Numbered from the stretch's first letter, positions 16,077 through 25,614 are shown. The stretch: 64,000 nt of DNA from Actinomycetota bacterium (GCA_020161755.1 JAIUOS010000002.1:124001-188000); one strand, 5' to 3'. Program-made: numbers and translations. The notes: generated from the sequence alone by a model not told the origin.

Positions 16077-19000
16077 CGACCGTCCGCAGCCAACGACTCG
16101 CCGGACTTGGCGCCAGCCTCCTCCTCACCGCCATCGTGGTGGCGCTCCCCGTGCTGCTGATCGCCACCATGCCCACCTACCTGCCGTCGATGGGCAGCTG
16201 GGACGATCTCCTCCGATTCCTCGCCAGCCCCGACGACGGCACCCCCGCCTGGCTCGCGATCTGGAGCTTCGCCTGCATCGTGTGGATCCTCCTCACAGCC
16301 CTGATCGTCACCGAGGTGGTCGCCGCGATCCGCGGAGTCCAGCCTTCCCGGCTCCGTGTCGCCCGCTGGTCGCAGAACCTCGTCCGTAATCTCGTGGCGA
16401 CCGCCGCGCTGCTGTTCGTTACGACCCCGACACTGACCGCGCTGCCCGCACCCGTCGCGGTGGCCCAGCCCATCCCGACGCCGCCGACGCCCAACCTCAC
16501 CTCCTCACCCGCCAAGGCAGCCCCAACCGCGCCGGCCACCGTCGACTACGTCGTGCAGCGCGGGGACTCCTTGTGGCGGATCGCAGAGCACCACCTCGGC
16601 GACGGCAACCGCTACCCAGAGATCGTCAAGCTCAATAGCAAGCTCCTCAGGCGCGGCCCGGACTTCATCCGGCAGGGCTGGACGATCAGGCTCCCCGTCG
16701 TCGAGAGGACGAACGGGTTCGACAGCTACACCGTCCGCGAAGGCGACACGCTCTCCGAGATCGCCCTCGAAGAACTCGGCAACGCCCACGCATGGCCGAG
16801 AATCGCCGCTGCCTCGCGCAGCATCGTCCAACCCGGTGGGCGCCGCCTGACCGACCCTGACGAGATCGACATCGGCTGGACCCTCCACATCCCCACGCGT
16901 GCCAGTGCGCCCGCCGTGGAGACGAAGCCGGACCCGGTCGACCAACCCGACCCGCGTCCGACACCCCCGACCGCGGCGCCGACCCCCACACCGTCCCCGA
17001 TGCCGACCGACACCCCGTCCCCGACGCCGAACCCGTCTTCCGGCACGTCAACTGCTTCGGTTCCGGCGCCGTCCGACCTCAGCGAACCGTCCACCGACAC
17101 CGTCGATGTCGAGGACGGCAACGAGGACGTCGTGCCGGTCTGGATGCTGCTCGGGATCACCGGCCCCGGCGTGATCCTTGCCGGAGCGCTCTGGTGGTCG
17201 CTTCGTCGCCGTCGCCGGAACCAGTTCCGCCACCGCCGGCCCGGCCGGCGGCCCGCTACCGTCGAGCCGGCCCTCGTCCCCGTCGAACGCAGTATCCACC
17301 TGGCCGCGACCACCGGAGCCGACGACCTCGTCCAGCACCTCGACGCCGCCCTCAAGACGCTCGCCGTCCAGCTGGACTTCGACGATCACGCGATGCCGCA
17401 ACTCGCTGCCGTCCAGCTCAACGGCGACGGTATCCGGCTGCACCTGGCCGAACCCCTCGCCCAGCTGCCAGCACCGTGGACCGGCGAGGGTTCCGAGTGG
17501 CGCCTGGCACCGACACACCTCATCCAGCTCGAGCGCTCCGAGCAGGCTGCTCCCTACCCGCTGCTCGTCACTGTGGGCGCCGACAGCGACGGCGGGCTGT
17601 GGCTGGTCAACGCCGAACAGTTCGGCACCCTCAGCGTGAGCGGCGATCCCGACTACGTGACTGACCTCGCCCGGGCTGTCACCGCCGAATTGGCTGTGAC
17701 TCCCTGGGCCGAGGACGCCCGCGTCGAGTGCATCGGCGTCGCTGGTGAGGTCCAGCCCCTCAACCCTGCCCGCATCCGGCACCACCACGAGCCGACCCAC
17801 GTCGTCGACCTCGTCACCGGCGCGATCGACCACGCCGAACGTCTTGACGCCACCGACGCACCCGACACCCCGACCGCCCGCGCCACCGACGCCGACCTCG
17901 ACACCTGGCCCGGTCACCTGCTGGTCATCACCGGCGACCACGCCGAGCTTGCCGGGCCGCTGCGGTCAATGGTCGTGGAACAGCCTGGACGCACCGGCAC
18001 CGCAGTCGTCCTCGTGGGTGCCGAGACCATCGACGACAGCAACCTCCACCTCAACCTGACCAGCAACGGCAGGCTCGCGATCCCCGAACTCGGCCTCGAC
18101 CTGGTGCCGGCCGGCATCACCAGCGACGAAGCCGAAGGGTTCGCGCGACTTCTGGTCCAGGCCGACACCCTCGCCGACGCACCCATCCGGGTGAACTCCT
18201 ACGCCGAGCAGGGCTGGGAAACCCTCGCTGACCAGACCGGCGCGATCCGCAAAGACCTCACCGTTCCGCGCGATGCCCCGGACGACGCCACCACGACCAA
18301 CCTGCTGCCCGAAACTGACGACGAGTACCTCGACACCGCCGCGACCACCGCCGACGACCTTGCCCGGCTGGCGCCCAAGGTGCCCATCGCGACCTCCGCG
18401 GCCGTCGCGGCCGCGGACCCGACCCTGGATGCCGATCTGGCCGACTGGCACGACCCCGCCTGCGTCCGCCCCAAGCTACGGCTCCTCGGCCCGGTCGCGG
18501 TCGAACTCGCCGACGGCGGCGAACCGGCGGTCGTGGGCGCCAGGAAGGGCAGTTTCGTCGAGCTGCTTGCCTTCCTCGCCACCCGCACCCGCGGTGCCAC
18601 CACCCAACAGGTTGCCGACGCGCTGCGCATAGACCACGCCCGCGTACGCCACACCGTCAACCGGCTCCGCGACTGGCTCGGCGAGCACCCCGACAGCAAG
18701 CAGCCCTACGTGCCCCTGATGAGCCGGACCCACGCCACCAAGACGTCCGGAGTCCGCGCCTACGAGCTTCAAGGAGTGCTCGTCGACGCAGACCTGTTCC
18801 GCAGACTCCGCCTCCGCGGCCAAGCCAAAGGCCCCGCCGGCCTCGACGACCTGCGCACCGCACTCTCACTCGTCACCGGGGAACCCCTCACCGGCTTCAA
18901 GGACAACCGCGGCAACTGGGTCTATGACGGCGATCGCGTCGACCAGCAGCACGTCGTCGCCATCGCCGACGTCGCCCACATCGTCGCCACCGCCGAACAC

Positions 19001-19222
19001 CAGGTCGGCAACCACCTCGCCGCCCGTGAAGCCGCTCTCATCGCGCTCAAGGCCGACCCCTACGGCGAGACCGCCCGGCTCGACTACCGGGCCGCCGGCG
19101 GCCGCGACCTCGGCGAACCCCCTGACCTTCCGCAGTCGCCGTTCCCCAGCGACGAGGACTGGCCCGAACGCACCCGCGAGATCGGGAACCACACAGTCCG
19201 GGAGAAGGCATCGAGATCATGA
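16073..19222 (+). CDS. Membrane protein with two LysM domains and a C-terminal BTAD regulator domain
   Basis: A 1049-residue protein closing the pilus operon. Three N-terminal hydrophobic segments (about residues 9-35, 62-85, 106-125) precede two LysM peptidoglycan-binding domains (about 158-205, YVVQRGDSLWRIAEHHLGDG; about 215-265, YTVREGDTLSEIALEELG). A Pro/Thr-rich linker, one more membrane helix (about 358-376) with a basic stop-transfer RRRRRN, and a long cytoplasmic part follow. The last 250 residues start KLRLLGPVAVELADGGE and contain a winged helix (TTQQVADALRIDHARVRHTV) and a helical BTAD-type domain as in SARP activators. The layout could link wall contact outside to gene regulation inside. 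ATG 16073 is set by the 4-bp overlap. Confidence 0.8.
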   Translation: MTTVRSQRLAGLGASLLLTAIVVALPVLLIATMPTYLPSMGSWDDLLRFLASPDDGTPAWLAIWSFACIVWILLTALIVTEVVAAIRGVQPSRLRVARWSQNLVRNLVATAALLFVTTPTLTALPAPVAVAQPIPTPPTPNLTSSPAKAAPTAPATVDYVVQRGDSLWRIAEHHLGDGNRYPEIVKLNSKLLRRGPDFIRQGWTIRLPVVERTNGFDSYTVREGDTLSEIALEELGNAHAWPRIAAASRSIVQPGGRRLTDPDEIDIGWTLHIPTRASAPAVETKPDPVDQPDPRPTPPTAAPTPTPSPMPTDTPSPTPNPSSGTSTASVPAPSDLSEPSTDTVDVEDGNEDVVPVWMLLGITGPGVILAGALWWSLRRRRRNQFRHRRPGRRPATVEPALVPVERSIHLAATTGADDLVQHLDAALKTLAVQLDFDDHAMPQLAAVQLNGDGIRLHLAEPLAQLPAPWTGEGSEWRLAPTHLIQLERSEQAAPYPLLVTVGADSDGGLWLVNAEQFGTLSVSGDPDYVTDLARAVTAELAVTPWAEDARVECIGVAGEVQPLNPARIRHHHEPTHVVDLVTGAIDHAERLDATDAPDTPTARATDADLDTWPGHLLVITGDHAELAGPLRSMVVEQPGRTGTAVVLVGAETIDDSNLHLNLTSNGRLAIPELGLDLVPAGITSDEAEGFARLLVQADTLADAPIRVNSYAEQGWETLADQTGAIRKDLTVPRDAPDDATTTNLLPETDDEYLDTAATTADDLARLAPKVPIATSAAVAAADPTLDADLADWHDPACVRPKLRLLGPVAVELADGGEPAVVGARKGSFVELLAFLATRTRGATTQQVADALRIDHARVRHTVNRLRDWLGEHPDSKQPYVPLMSRTHATKTSGVRAYELQGVLVDADLFRRLRLRGQAKGPAGLDDLRTALSLVTGEPLTGFKDNRGNWVYDGDRVDQQHVVAIADVAHIVATAEHQVGNHLAAREAALIALKADPYGETARLDYRAAGGRDLGEPPDLPQSPFPSDEDWPERTREIGNHTVREKASRS

Positions 19223-19295
19223 CGTGGCTCGTTTCGTCCGCTGCACCCGCAGCGGTCCCTGCCCGCGGCACACGCGACCGCGTCCCACGCCGGCC

Positions 19296-19562
19296 ATGAC
19301 ACAGAACCCAGACGATCCGGTGCGCCTCCAGATCTTCGATGTCGCAGCGCAGCCACCAGAGCTGCTCTTTCAAGCCGACTGCACAACGGGCACGATCGAG
19401 GCCGTCGCCAGGCAATGGGTTCGCGGCTGGGAGGCCGAGCGCCTGCCCCGCCTGGAGCCAGCGATCCGCAATGCCCTCGGCTGCGGCCGACCAGGATCAG
19501 GGTTCGCCATACTCCTCAACAACCCCAACAAGCTCGCGTTCTACGCCAAGTGGGCCGACTGA
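19296..19562 (+). CDS. Small hypothetical protein after the pilus operon
   Basis: An 88-residue soluble protein containing LQIFDVAAQPPELLFQADC and GRPGSGFAILLNNPNK. I do not recognise it. It begins 73 bp after the LysM-BTAD gene on the same strand and is probably the last gene of that unit. The 251 bp after it (19563-19813) hold no gene that I can support. This is where backbone gives way to cargo. Confidence 0.5.
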   Translation: MTQNPDDPVRLQIFDVAAQPPELLFQADCTTGTIEAVARQWVRGWEAERLPRLEPAIRNALGCGRPGSGFAILLNNPNKLAFYAKWAD

Positions 19563-19813
19563 CGAACCTCTCTCAACCCGATTCGGGGACCTGCCGCATG
19601 CTCGGACCAGGCGGAAGGCACACACGTAGGCAGGGAGCGTCACGCCTTCTGCTATTGCCGCTGGGGGAGTGACGCCGCCCGGACCTTCCTCCGGGCCGAT
19701 GTGTGTTCGTTGGCAGTGGCTCCGCCGGGGTGTCTGCGAGACCGAAGAGACTGCCGTTCTGCGGCGCCGTGGACGGGGTCCGATCGAGACTCGCGTCGGC
19801 TAGTGTCCATCAC

Positions 19814-21988
19814 ATGCCATCCAGCGAAGGGCCAGCGTCGAACCTGCTTGGCGATGATCCACGCGATGGGACTGAGCGGAGGCCAGACGAGCTGGGCCGC
19901 GAGGCGTTCGCCATCTATCTTGCTGAACTCGTCGGAAAGGTGATCGAGCAGAGCGACTCCAGCGTGCTGGCTCTGATTGGGGACTGGGGCTCCGGCAAGT
20001 CGTCGATCCTTGAGTTGCTTCGACGAAAGCTCGGGTCCGACGGCTCAAACTGGCTCCTCGCGGAGTTCAATCCGTGGACCTATCCGGATGCACAACACCT
20101 CATGCGTGGCTTCTTCACAGAGCTGCTGGCCGCAGTGCCCAGAGCGGACCGTCAGAAGCCCGTTCGGGAGACGCTGGGCAAGCTCGCCCAGGCAGTTAGC
20201 CCCTGGGGAAAGCTCGCCGGGGCATTCGGTGTTGACGGCGAGGCCGTTCTCGACGCGAGCGCGGACGCGCTGCTCGGACTCACGAGCGCCTCAGCAGCCA
20301 AACGCACCGCTGAGGAAGCTCTGCGAGATCTGGATCACCCCATCCTCATGGTGATCGACGACCTGGACCGCCTGACACCCGATGAGCTTCTCGAGGTGCT
20401 CAAGTTGGTACGTCTCGTCGGCCGCCTGCCGCACGTCTACTACTTGCTTGCCTACGACGAGCGGACGCTTTTGGACGTCCTGCGGCGGACTCCGATTGCG
20501 GGCGATGACGAGGGCCGCGCGCGCGCCTACCTGGAGAAGATTGTGCAGGTACGGCTCGATATGCCGGCACTTCGCGGAACGCAACGGGCCAACCTGATGA
20601 ATGAGGGACTGAACTCGATCTTGACCGCGAACCATGTCGCCCTAACCGAGTCTGACCAGCAGCGGTTGAGCGACATCTACTCCGAGGTACTGGACCGGCG
20701 CCTGAGGACGCCCCGCTCGATCAACCGCTTCCTCGGACAAGTCCAAGCCTCCTATCCTCCGCTGCACGGGGAGGTCGACTTCGTCGACTACTTCCTTGTC
20801 ACCTGGTTGCGGACGCAGGAGCCAGGCGTGTACGCGCTTCTCCACCGTGAGAGAGATGCGTTGCTCGGCAAGGTCTTGACGAACTGGTCTTTGAATCCGA
20901 GCCGTGAGGAGGAGGCGAAGCAGAAAAGAGACTGGGACGAACGTCTGCGACACGCCGGGGTTGGTGTGGCCGACAACGAGGGGGTCGCCCGCGTCCTGTC
21001 CAGCTTGTTCCCAAAGCTCGAAGCTGTCTTCTCGTCTACTCGCTCCTACGGACGCAGTAGTCGGAACGCGGGACGCCGCATCTACGACCCCGACTACTTC
21101 GATCGTTACCTGAACTTCGGCGTGCCAGATGAGGACCTGCCAGACGCGGTCATCGCAGCGGCCCTCGCAGACCTTGGAAGTCGAGCGACCTCAACAGATC
21201 TCCAGCGATTCACGAGGGACCTGCACGCCGACCCGGGTCGGCTCTTGCGGAAGGTCGACGCAATGCGGATCTCCGGATTCGCGATCCCCGAGCCTGCGCT
21301 CTTCAAGCTCTTGGCTGACGCCTGGGCGGTTGTCGGTGATGCTGCACCGCGCATTCTGTTTTCTGCCCGTCAGGACGTCGAACATGGGGCGGCCTACGCC
21401 ATAGCCAAGATGCAACCCGTTGCAGCAGCCGCGGCGGTCGAAGCCGTCTCCGAATCGGCTGAAGGCGCCGAGTTTGCCATCAACGTCGTGCGGGGGATGT
21501 GTCGTAGTACGCAGTCCCCCCGGACCGGTGGATATGACCTGACTGAGCTCAGGGCCGTCGTCTCTACGACGATGCGTCGCCTCAACGCGGTAACCTCCGG
21601 CTCCCCTTTCGAGGACCCGTCCATGCAGCGCCTCCGTGCCTGGCAGGACATTGACTCTGACGCGGCCGATGACTGGCTGCGCACGAAGGTGGACGATGGG
21701 ACTTGGTCACTGCTGGACACGATTGGGGCACTCACACCCGTGACCACGATCTACTCAGGTGCTGAGCCACGACAGGGCCTGGCGGAGATCGACCTTGACG
21801 CACTCGACCGGATCTTCGGCCTCACCAGGGTCTTTCAAGAACTGTCTTCGGAGATCGACGTCGCAACACCACTACCAAACAATCCCCTCGAGACCGAGCC
21901 GACGCCAGAAAACCGAAGTCAGCACGCGTTGAGCGTTCTGCGCAGTGCCCGGAATCGGGATGCGTCCCGGGAGACTGAACGGGGTTAG
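19814..21988 (+). CDS. KAP-family P-loop NTPase
   Basis: A 724-residue protein of the KAP family of STAND-related NTPases. Walker A GDWGSGKSS is at about residues 55-63, preceded by FAIYLAELVGKVIEQ. EFNPWTY after it is the typical KAP segment, and ILMVIDDLDRL near residue 180 is Walker B with the conserved DDLDR. Unlike classical KAP proteins I see no pair of membrane helices inserted in the NTPase. The C-terminal 400 residues are helical and unassigned. KAP NTPases are common in anti-phage defence islands and in prophage or ICE cargo. ATG 19814 is chosen as the first good start after an upstream stretch lacking coding character. It stands alone, with no partner gene. Confidence 0.8.
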   Translation: MPSSEGPASNLLGDDPRDGTERRPDELGREAFAIYLAELVGKVIEQSDSSVLALIGDWGSGKSSILELLRRKLGSDGSNWLLAEFNPWTYPDAQHLMRGFFTELLAAVPRADRQKPVRETLGKLAQAVSPWGKLAGAFGVDGEAVLDASADALLGLTSASAAKRTAEEALRDLDHPILMVIDDLDRLTPDELLEVLKLVRLVGRLPHVYYLLAYDERTLLDVLRRTPIAGDDEGRARAYLEKIVQVRLDMPALRGTQRANLMNEGLNSILTANHVALTESDQQRLSDIYSEVLDRRLRTPRSINRFLGQVQASYPPLHGEVDFVDYFLVTWLRTQEPGVYALLHRERDALLGKVLTNWSLNPSREEEAKQKRDWDERLRHAGVGVADNEGVARVLSSLFPKLEAVFSSTRSYGRSSRNAGRRIYDPDYFDRYLNFGVPDEDLPDAVIAAALADLGSRATSTDLQRFTRDLHADPGRLLRKVDAMRISGFAIPEPALFKLLADAWAVVGDAAPRILFSARQDVEHGAAYAIAKMQPVAAAAAVEAVSESAEGAEFAINVVRGMCRSTQSPRTGGYDLTELRAVVSTTMRRLNAVTSGSPFEDPSMQRLRAWQDIDSDAADDWLRTKVDDGTWSLLDTIGALTPVTTIYSGAEPRQGLAEIDLDALDRIFGLTRVFQELSSEIDVATPLPNNPLETEPTPENRSQHALSVLRSARNRDASRETERG

Positions 21989-22082
21989 TGCCCTAGCGAC
22001 TAGATGGCGCTCATCGACCAGTCGCAACCAATCGCGCCGCCCCGGAGCGCATGGACCGATCATCGCATTCGCGGCTTGATTG

Positions 22083-22670
22083 CTATGGCAGGGACCGATC
22101 GGCGAAGGCGCGCTGGAGCACGTCGTCCCTGCATCCGATCTCGGCAAGCCGCGTCCGGGTGGCACCTGCCCGCTGGTCCAGGCCGCGGGAGACCATCGTG
22201 GCCAGTTGCACCTCCAAAGGCACCACAGGGACGGCCAGTCCGCGCCATGGGACCCACTCGCAGTACCCCCATACGTCGCGGCCCACGGTCTCCAACAGCA
22301 GATCGTCCCTGCTCGGCTCGCGGATCCTGGCGACTTCCACCCGGCACCCGGATACTGCCCACCGGCCGAACAGCCACGAACCATCAGCTGTGGCCAACAA
22401 GGGTCTCGCGGGGGTGCTGACGAAGCTGGCCAATTCCTCGGTTGCACCCGCCCCGGCGGCGAACGCACCCAACCGGTCCACGCCGGCGTACATCGCAATG
22501 TCCGGCGTGTCGGGATGGACGAGAATGTCGACGTCACCCGGGACGATCACGACTCCCTGAACCGCAGTCGCTGCACTGCCGATCAACATCCAGCGCAGCT
22601 GCGTGGCGACACAGTCGACGAAAGCCGCAAGCGCAGCCTCCCACGGCTCCATGCCGACCGTATCGCTCAT
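22083..22670 (-). CDS. Nucleotidyltransferase-fold protein
   Basis: A 195-residue protein. Near the N-terminus, MLIGSAATAVQG is followed by DVDILVHPD: the GS motif and paired acidic residues of the nucleotidyltransferase (MNT/aminoglycoside adenylyltransferase-like) fold. WRGLAVPVVPLEVQLATM in the C-terminal part is also usual in these proteins. It may modify a small molecule or act as an orphan of a toxin-antitoxin pair; no HEPN partner is adjacent. ATG 22670 is preferred since the upstream extension crosses the divergent TetR promoter. It is divergent from tetR 22849. Confidence 0.65.
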   Translation of the reverse strand: MSDTVGMEPWEAALAAFVDCVATQLRWMLIGSAATAVQGVVIVPGDVDILVHPDTPDIAMYAGVDRLGAFAAGAGATEELASFVSTPARPLLATADGSWLFGRWAVSGCRVEVARIREPSRDDLLLETVGRDVWGYCEWVPWRGLAVPVVPLEVQLATMVSRGLDQRAGATRTRLAEIGCRDDVLQRAFADRSLP

Positions 22671-22786
22671 GCAGGCGACCGTAACAGCGCCCACTGACGA
22701 GTCGGAGGCCGCCAACGCGACCGTCCCGACCGTCCTGTCTGCCGCGCCATGGAGGGTTGAGGAGGCGGTGCCTACTCGTGGACGGT

Positions 22787-22840
22787 TTGCTGGGTGAGGT
22801 GGACCGCACCTATGCTGAATGCGTTCACTGAACGCGTTCA
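22787..22840 (+). promoter_or_regulatory. Promoter and tandem TetR operators
   Basis: TTGCTG (22787-22792) and TATGCT (22811-22816), spaced 18 bp, form a plausible promoter. Directly after are two 12-mers, TGAATGCGTTCA (22816-22827, near-palindrome) and TGAACGCGTTCA (22829-22840, perfect palindrome), one base apart. The second touches the ribosome site of the TetR gene. This is a typical arrangement for TetR autorepression. Confidence 0.7.
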
Positions 22841-22848
22841 GGAGGGCT

Positions 22849-23430
22849 GTGGGCAGCAGGGCCGAGTCGAAGGCGGAGTCGTCACGCCGGGTGGTGGCGG
22901 CTGCTGCGGGGTTGTTCAGGCGGCAGGGGTACGCGGCGACGACGGTTCCGCAGATCGCGGCGGTGGCCGGTGTGTCGGTGGGCACGGTCGCGAGTGTCGG
23001 GTCGAAGGACGCATTGTTCCTGCGGGTGTGGGAGGAGGCCTCGACCGCGGCGTCGTTGGACATGCTGGCCGGGGCGAGGCAGGCATCGGGATCGGTGACC
23101 GAGCGGGTGTGGAGCTACTTCGACGGTCTGGTGGAATCCTCGATCGCGATGCCTGACGCTCTACGTGACTACTTCGTGGCGTATCTGCGTGAGCGGGATC
23201 ATGTCGAGAACCAGGCCCGGCTGGCCGGCGTGGTGGACGCGATCCGCGGCTTGTTCCCCGCCGACGAGCAGTCGGCCACAAGCTCGCCGGCGGTGCTGGC
23301 CGCCTGGACGCTGTGGTTGTCGTTCTCGTCGATCTGTTTCGGGTTGGCGGCTACATCGATCCCGCCGGATGAGGCACGTCGGTTGATGCGTTCGGTGGTC
23401 GTGGCGCAGTGCGCGCCGTTCGAGGAGTGA
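22849..23430 (+). CDS. TetR-family transcriptional regulator
   Basis: A 193-residue repressor. The N-terminal HTH reads VVAAAAGLFRRQGYAATTVPQIAAVAGVS over residues 17-45, split across the helices, with the following SVGTV in place of the usual recognition-helix end. The ligand-binding domain has no assigned subfamily. GTG 22849 has CAGGAGGG 2-3 bp upstream, partly covered by its own operator. It is 10 bp upstream of the GT1 glycosyltransferase gene, so the pair is one operon likely induced by the regulator's ligand. Confidence 0.85.
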   Translation: MGSRAESKAESSRRVVAAAAGLFRRQGYAATTVPQIAAVAGVSVGTVASVGSKDALFLRVWEEASTAASLDMLAGARQASGSVTERVWSYFDGLVESSIAMPDALRDYFVAYLRERDHVENQARLAGVVDAIRGLFPADEQSATSSPAVLAAWTLWLSFSSICFGLAATSIPPDEARRLMRSVVVAQCAPFEE

Positions 23431-23440
23431 GGGAGACTAG

Positions 23441-24655
23441 GTGAAGGTCACGCTGGTCAGCTACGGCAGTCTTGGCGACGGCATTCCGCTGGTCGCGCTG
23501 GCGCTCGGGCTGCGGGCCGCAGGTCACCGGCCCGTGATCGTGGCCGAGCAGACCGCGGGCACCATTGCGGCCGAGCACGGGCTGGAGTTCCATGCTCTGG
23601 CCGGGGACATCACCGATCTGATGCGGCCGGGCGCCCCCATGGTTCAGATGGTCGAGGCCGGTCACCTGACCCTCGGGTCCTTCCGGGACTACCAGCGGGA
23701 CGATCGGGCGTGGTTGGAGATCCTCGCCGCGGCCGCCGTCGGGTCGGACGTGGTGGTGGGGATGCCCACAGCTGGCTACCACGCACTCACCGTCGCCGCC
23801 GACATCGGTGCACTCCCGGTCATCGCCGAACTACAACCACTCGCACCGACCCGCGACTTCGCACCGTCCGGGCTCGGCGACTTGCGCCTGCCCCGGTTCT
23901 TGAACCGGACACTGGGGCACATCGTGGATTTCGCCGGCTGGGCAACGATCGCGCGCGCCGTGAACCGTGCCCGCCATGAGCTGGGCCGGCCGCGAACCGG
24001 TAACCCGACTCGCGGCGTGCGCCGGTTGGGCGCCTGGTCACCAACCCTCGTGCCCAGGCCTGCCGACTGGCCCCCAACAGCGACGGTGACCGGAGCGTGG
24101 CAGCTGGCTACCCCGACGGACTGGCGTCCCGAGCCAGCACTCCAGGAGTTCCTGGACGCCGGCGAGCCGCCCATCTATGTCGGCTTCGGCTCGATGCCGA
24201 CCTTCTCCGGAACCAAGGCGCTGACCGACGCCCTCCTGACCGGTCTGGCCGGACACCGGATCATCCTCGCCCGCGGTGGGACCCATCACGAGCAGACCTC
24301 CGAGGACGTACTCGTCACCGGACACGTGCCGCACGACTGGCTGTTCCCCCGGTGTGCTGCGATCGTGCACCACTGCGGCGCAGGTACCAGCCACTCCGCG
24401 CTAGCGTCCGGGATACCCTCGATCCCGGTTCCGTTCACCCTAGACCAGCCCTTCTGGGCACGCCGACTCACCGACCTCGGCATCGCCTCCCCACCCCTCG
24501 ACCCCCGACATCCCGACCCGGACGCCGTCCGCACCGCCCTGTCACACGTCCAGACAAGCCACGTCCGCGAACAAGCCGCGCTCTCGGCCGAACACGCAGC
24601 CACCGAACAGGGCGTCCAAACCGCCACAGCCGCCATCGAGAAACTCACCGACTAG
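23441..24655 (+). CDS. GT1-family (MGT-like) glycosyltransferase
   Basis: A 404-residue GT-B enzyme. The N-terminus (MKVTLVSYGSLGDGIPLVAL) is the acceptor domain start. The C-terminal domain has IYVGFGSMPTF and HHCGAGTSHSALASGIPSI, the UDP-sugar binding motif of the GT1 group, followed by PFTLDQPFWARRL. Relatives glycosylate macrolides, sterols or glycopeptides. Next to a TetR regulator this suggests an inducible gene inactivating a xenobiotic, or a small-molecule tailoring enzyme. The substrate is unknown. The GTG start is 10 bp after tetR. Confidence 0.85.
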   Translation: MKVTLVSYGSLGDGIPLVALALGLRAAGHRPVIVAEQTAGTIAAEHGLEFHALAGDITDLMRPGAPMVQMVEAGHLTLGSFRDYQRDDRAWLEILAAAAVGSDVVVGMPTAGYHALTVAADIGALPVIAELQPLAPTRDFAPSGLGDLRLPRFLNRTLGHIVDFAGWATIARAVNRARHELGRPRTGNPTRGVRRLGAWSPTLVPRPADWPPTATVTGAWQLATPTDWRPEPALQEFLDAGEPPIYVGFGSMPTFSGTKALTDALLTGLAGHRIILARGGTHHEQTSEDVLVTGHVPHDWLFPRCAAIVHHCGAGTSHSALASGIPSIPVPFTLDQPFWARRLTDLGIASPPLDPRHPDPDAVRTALSHVQTSHVREQAALSAEHAATEQGVQTATAAIEKLTD

Positions 24656-24909
24656 GCCACCGGAAGAACCTTCCGGTCATGGTCGCACGTCGCGCGGTCG
24701 TTCCCGCCTTCGCGTGGGGGATCGGACCGGGCGGCTAGCCTTCGACGGTGATGGCCTGCTGCTCAGTTGTCGATCCGGCGACGGCCAGCACAATCTGCTC
24801 GCAGCTCATATCCTGTGTCGGCATGGCCGGCTTCCTCCCCTTCTCCGCGGCGCCATGACGACTACGCGAACGCCACCGTCAGGAGTTGTCAGAAACCTGC
24901 ACTCGGTGA

Positions 24910-25404
24910 TCAGGTGGCGTGCCGTCTGCCGAGGTTGCGGTTGGCGAATGGACGCTGGCCGACGGCCTCGACGAACCCGCGGATCAGATCCGCCTCGACG
25001 ATTGCGGGGTCCTTGCCCGGGGTAGGCCGCCAGGCGACGAGGAGTTCGCCGGCATCGGCCAACTGCCAGATGTACCGACCGCCCCAGTGTCGGGCGCGAC
25101 TGCCAAGGCCATGTCGGCGGTATGCGTCCAGCCTCCGCTCCAGGTGGCTCGCCTTGCCGAAGTAGACGACCTCGGCGCCGTTCACCCACGCAGTCGCGAG
25201 CGCTTCTGGGGAGACCGATGGATCACCGCGGAGCGCGCCGGCCGGGTTCCGCGGCAGGAACTCAGGCGGCTCTTGGCTGCAACGGAGCACCGCGTAGACC
25301 CCCTGGGTCGAGGGGACGGCGGTGGCGGGAAGCTCGGCGAACCGGACGAACCCTTTGAAGCCGACGTCCCTCAGGTCGGCTCGCGTCGTCACCATGGCGA
25401 CCAT
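24910..25404 (-). CDS. GIY-YIG-like nuclease-domain protein
   Basis: A 164-residue protein with GVYAVLRCS near residue 36 and VVYFGKASHLERRLDAY near residue 79. These match the GIY and YIG blocks and the following Arg-containing helix of GIY-YIG nucleases, in variant form (GVY...VYF). No other domain is seen. Stand-alone members occur in mobile elements and defence islands and may cut DNA or be inactive regulators. It is convergent with the GT1 gene. The 254-bp gap between them (24656-24909) has no supported gene. Confidence 0.65.
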   Translation of the reverse strand: MVAMVTTRADLRDVGFKGFVRFAELPATAVPSTQGVYAVLRCSQEPPEFLPRNPAGALRGDPSVSPEALATAWVNGAEVVYFGKASHLERRLDAYRRHGLGSRARHWGGRYIWQLADAGELLVAWRPTPGKDPAIVEADLIRGFVEAVGQRPFANRNLGRRHAT

Positions 25405-25577
25405 TGTCTAGCATCGTCGGCCTAAGAACTTCCTGAACCTGCGAACGCACTGCGATGTCACTGTCCCCGGCGCTGACAAGGGGATTCACCAGTTGTCACC
25501 GAACGCCGGTGTGCGTTCCTGTCAATGTCCCCGGGCAGATCTGTGGATAACTCGGGCCGCTTGGACAGGTCTGGGGA

Positions 25578-25614
25578 CAAACCCGACTACATCGCCTTGA
25601 TCGCCTTCTGTGGT
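25578..25614 (+). promoter_or_regulatory. ICE backbone two-block element, weak copy H
   Basis: CCCGAC (25582-25587) and GCCTTCTGTGG (25603-25613) resemble the two blocks, but the spacer is one base longer than in the other copies. Block 2 lies 34 nt before the ATG of the sigma-like gene, the same distance as in copy A. Low-confidence match, kept because of that spacing. Confidence 0.3.
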
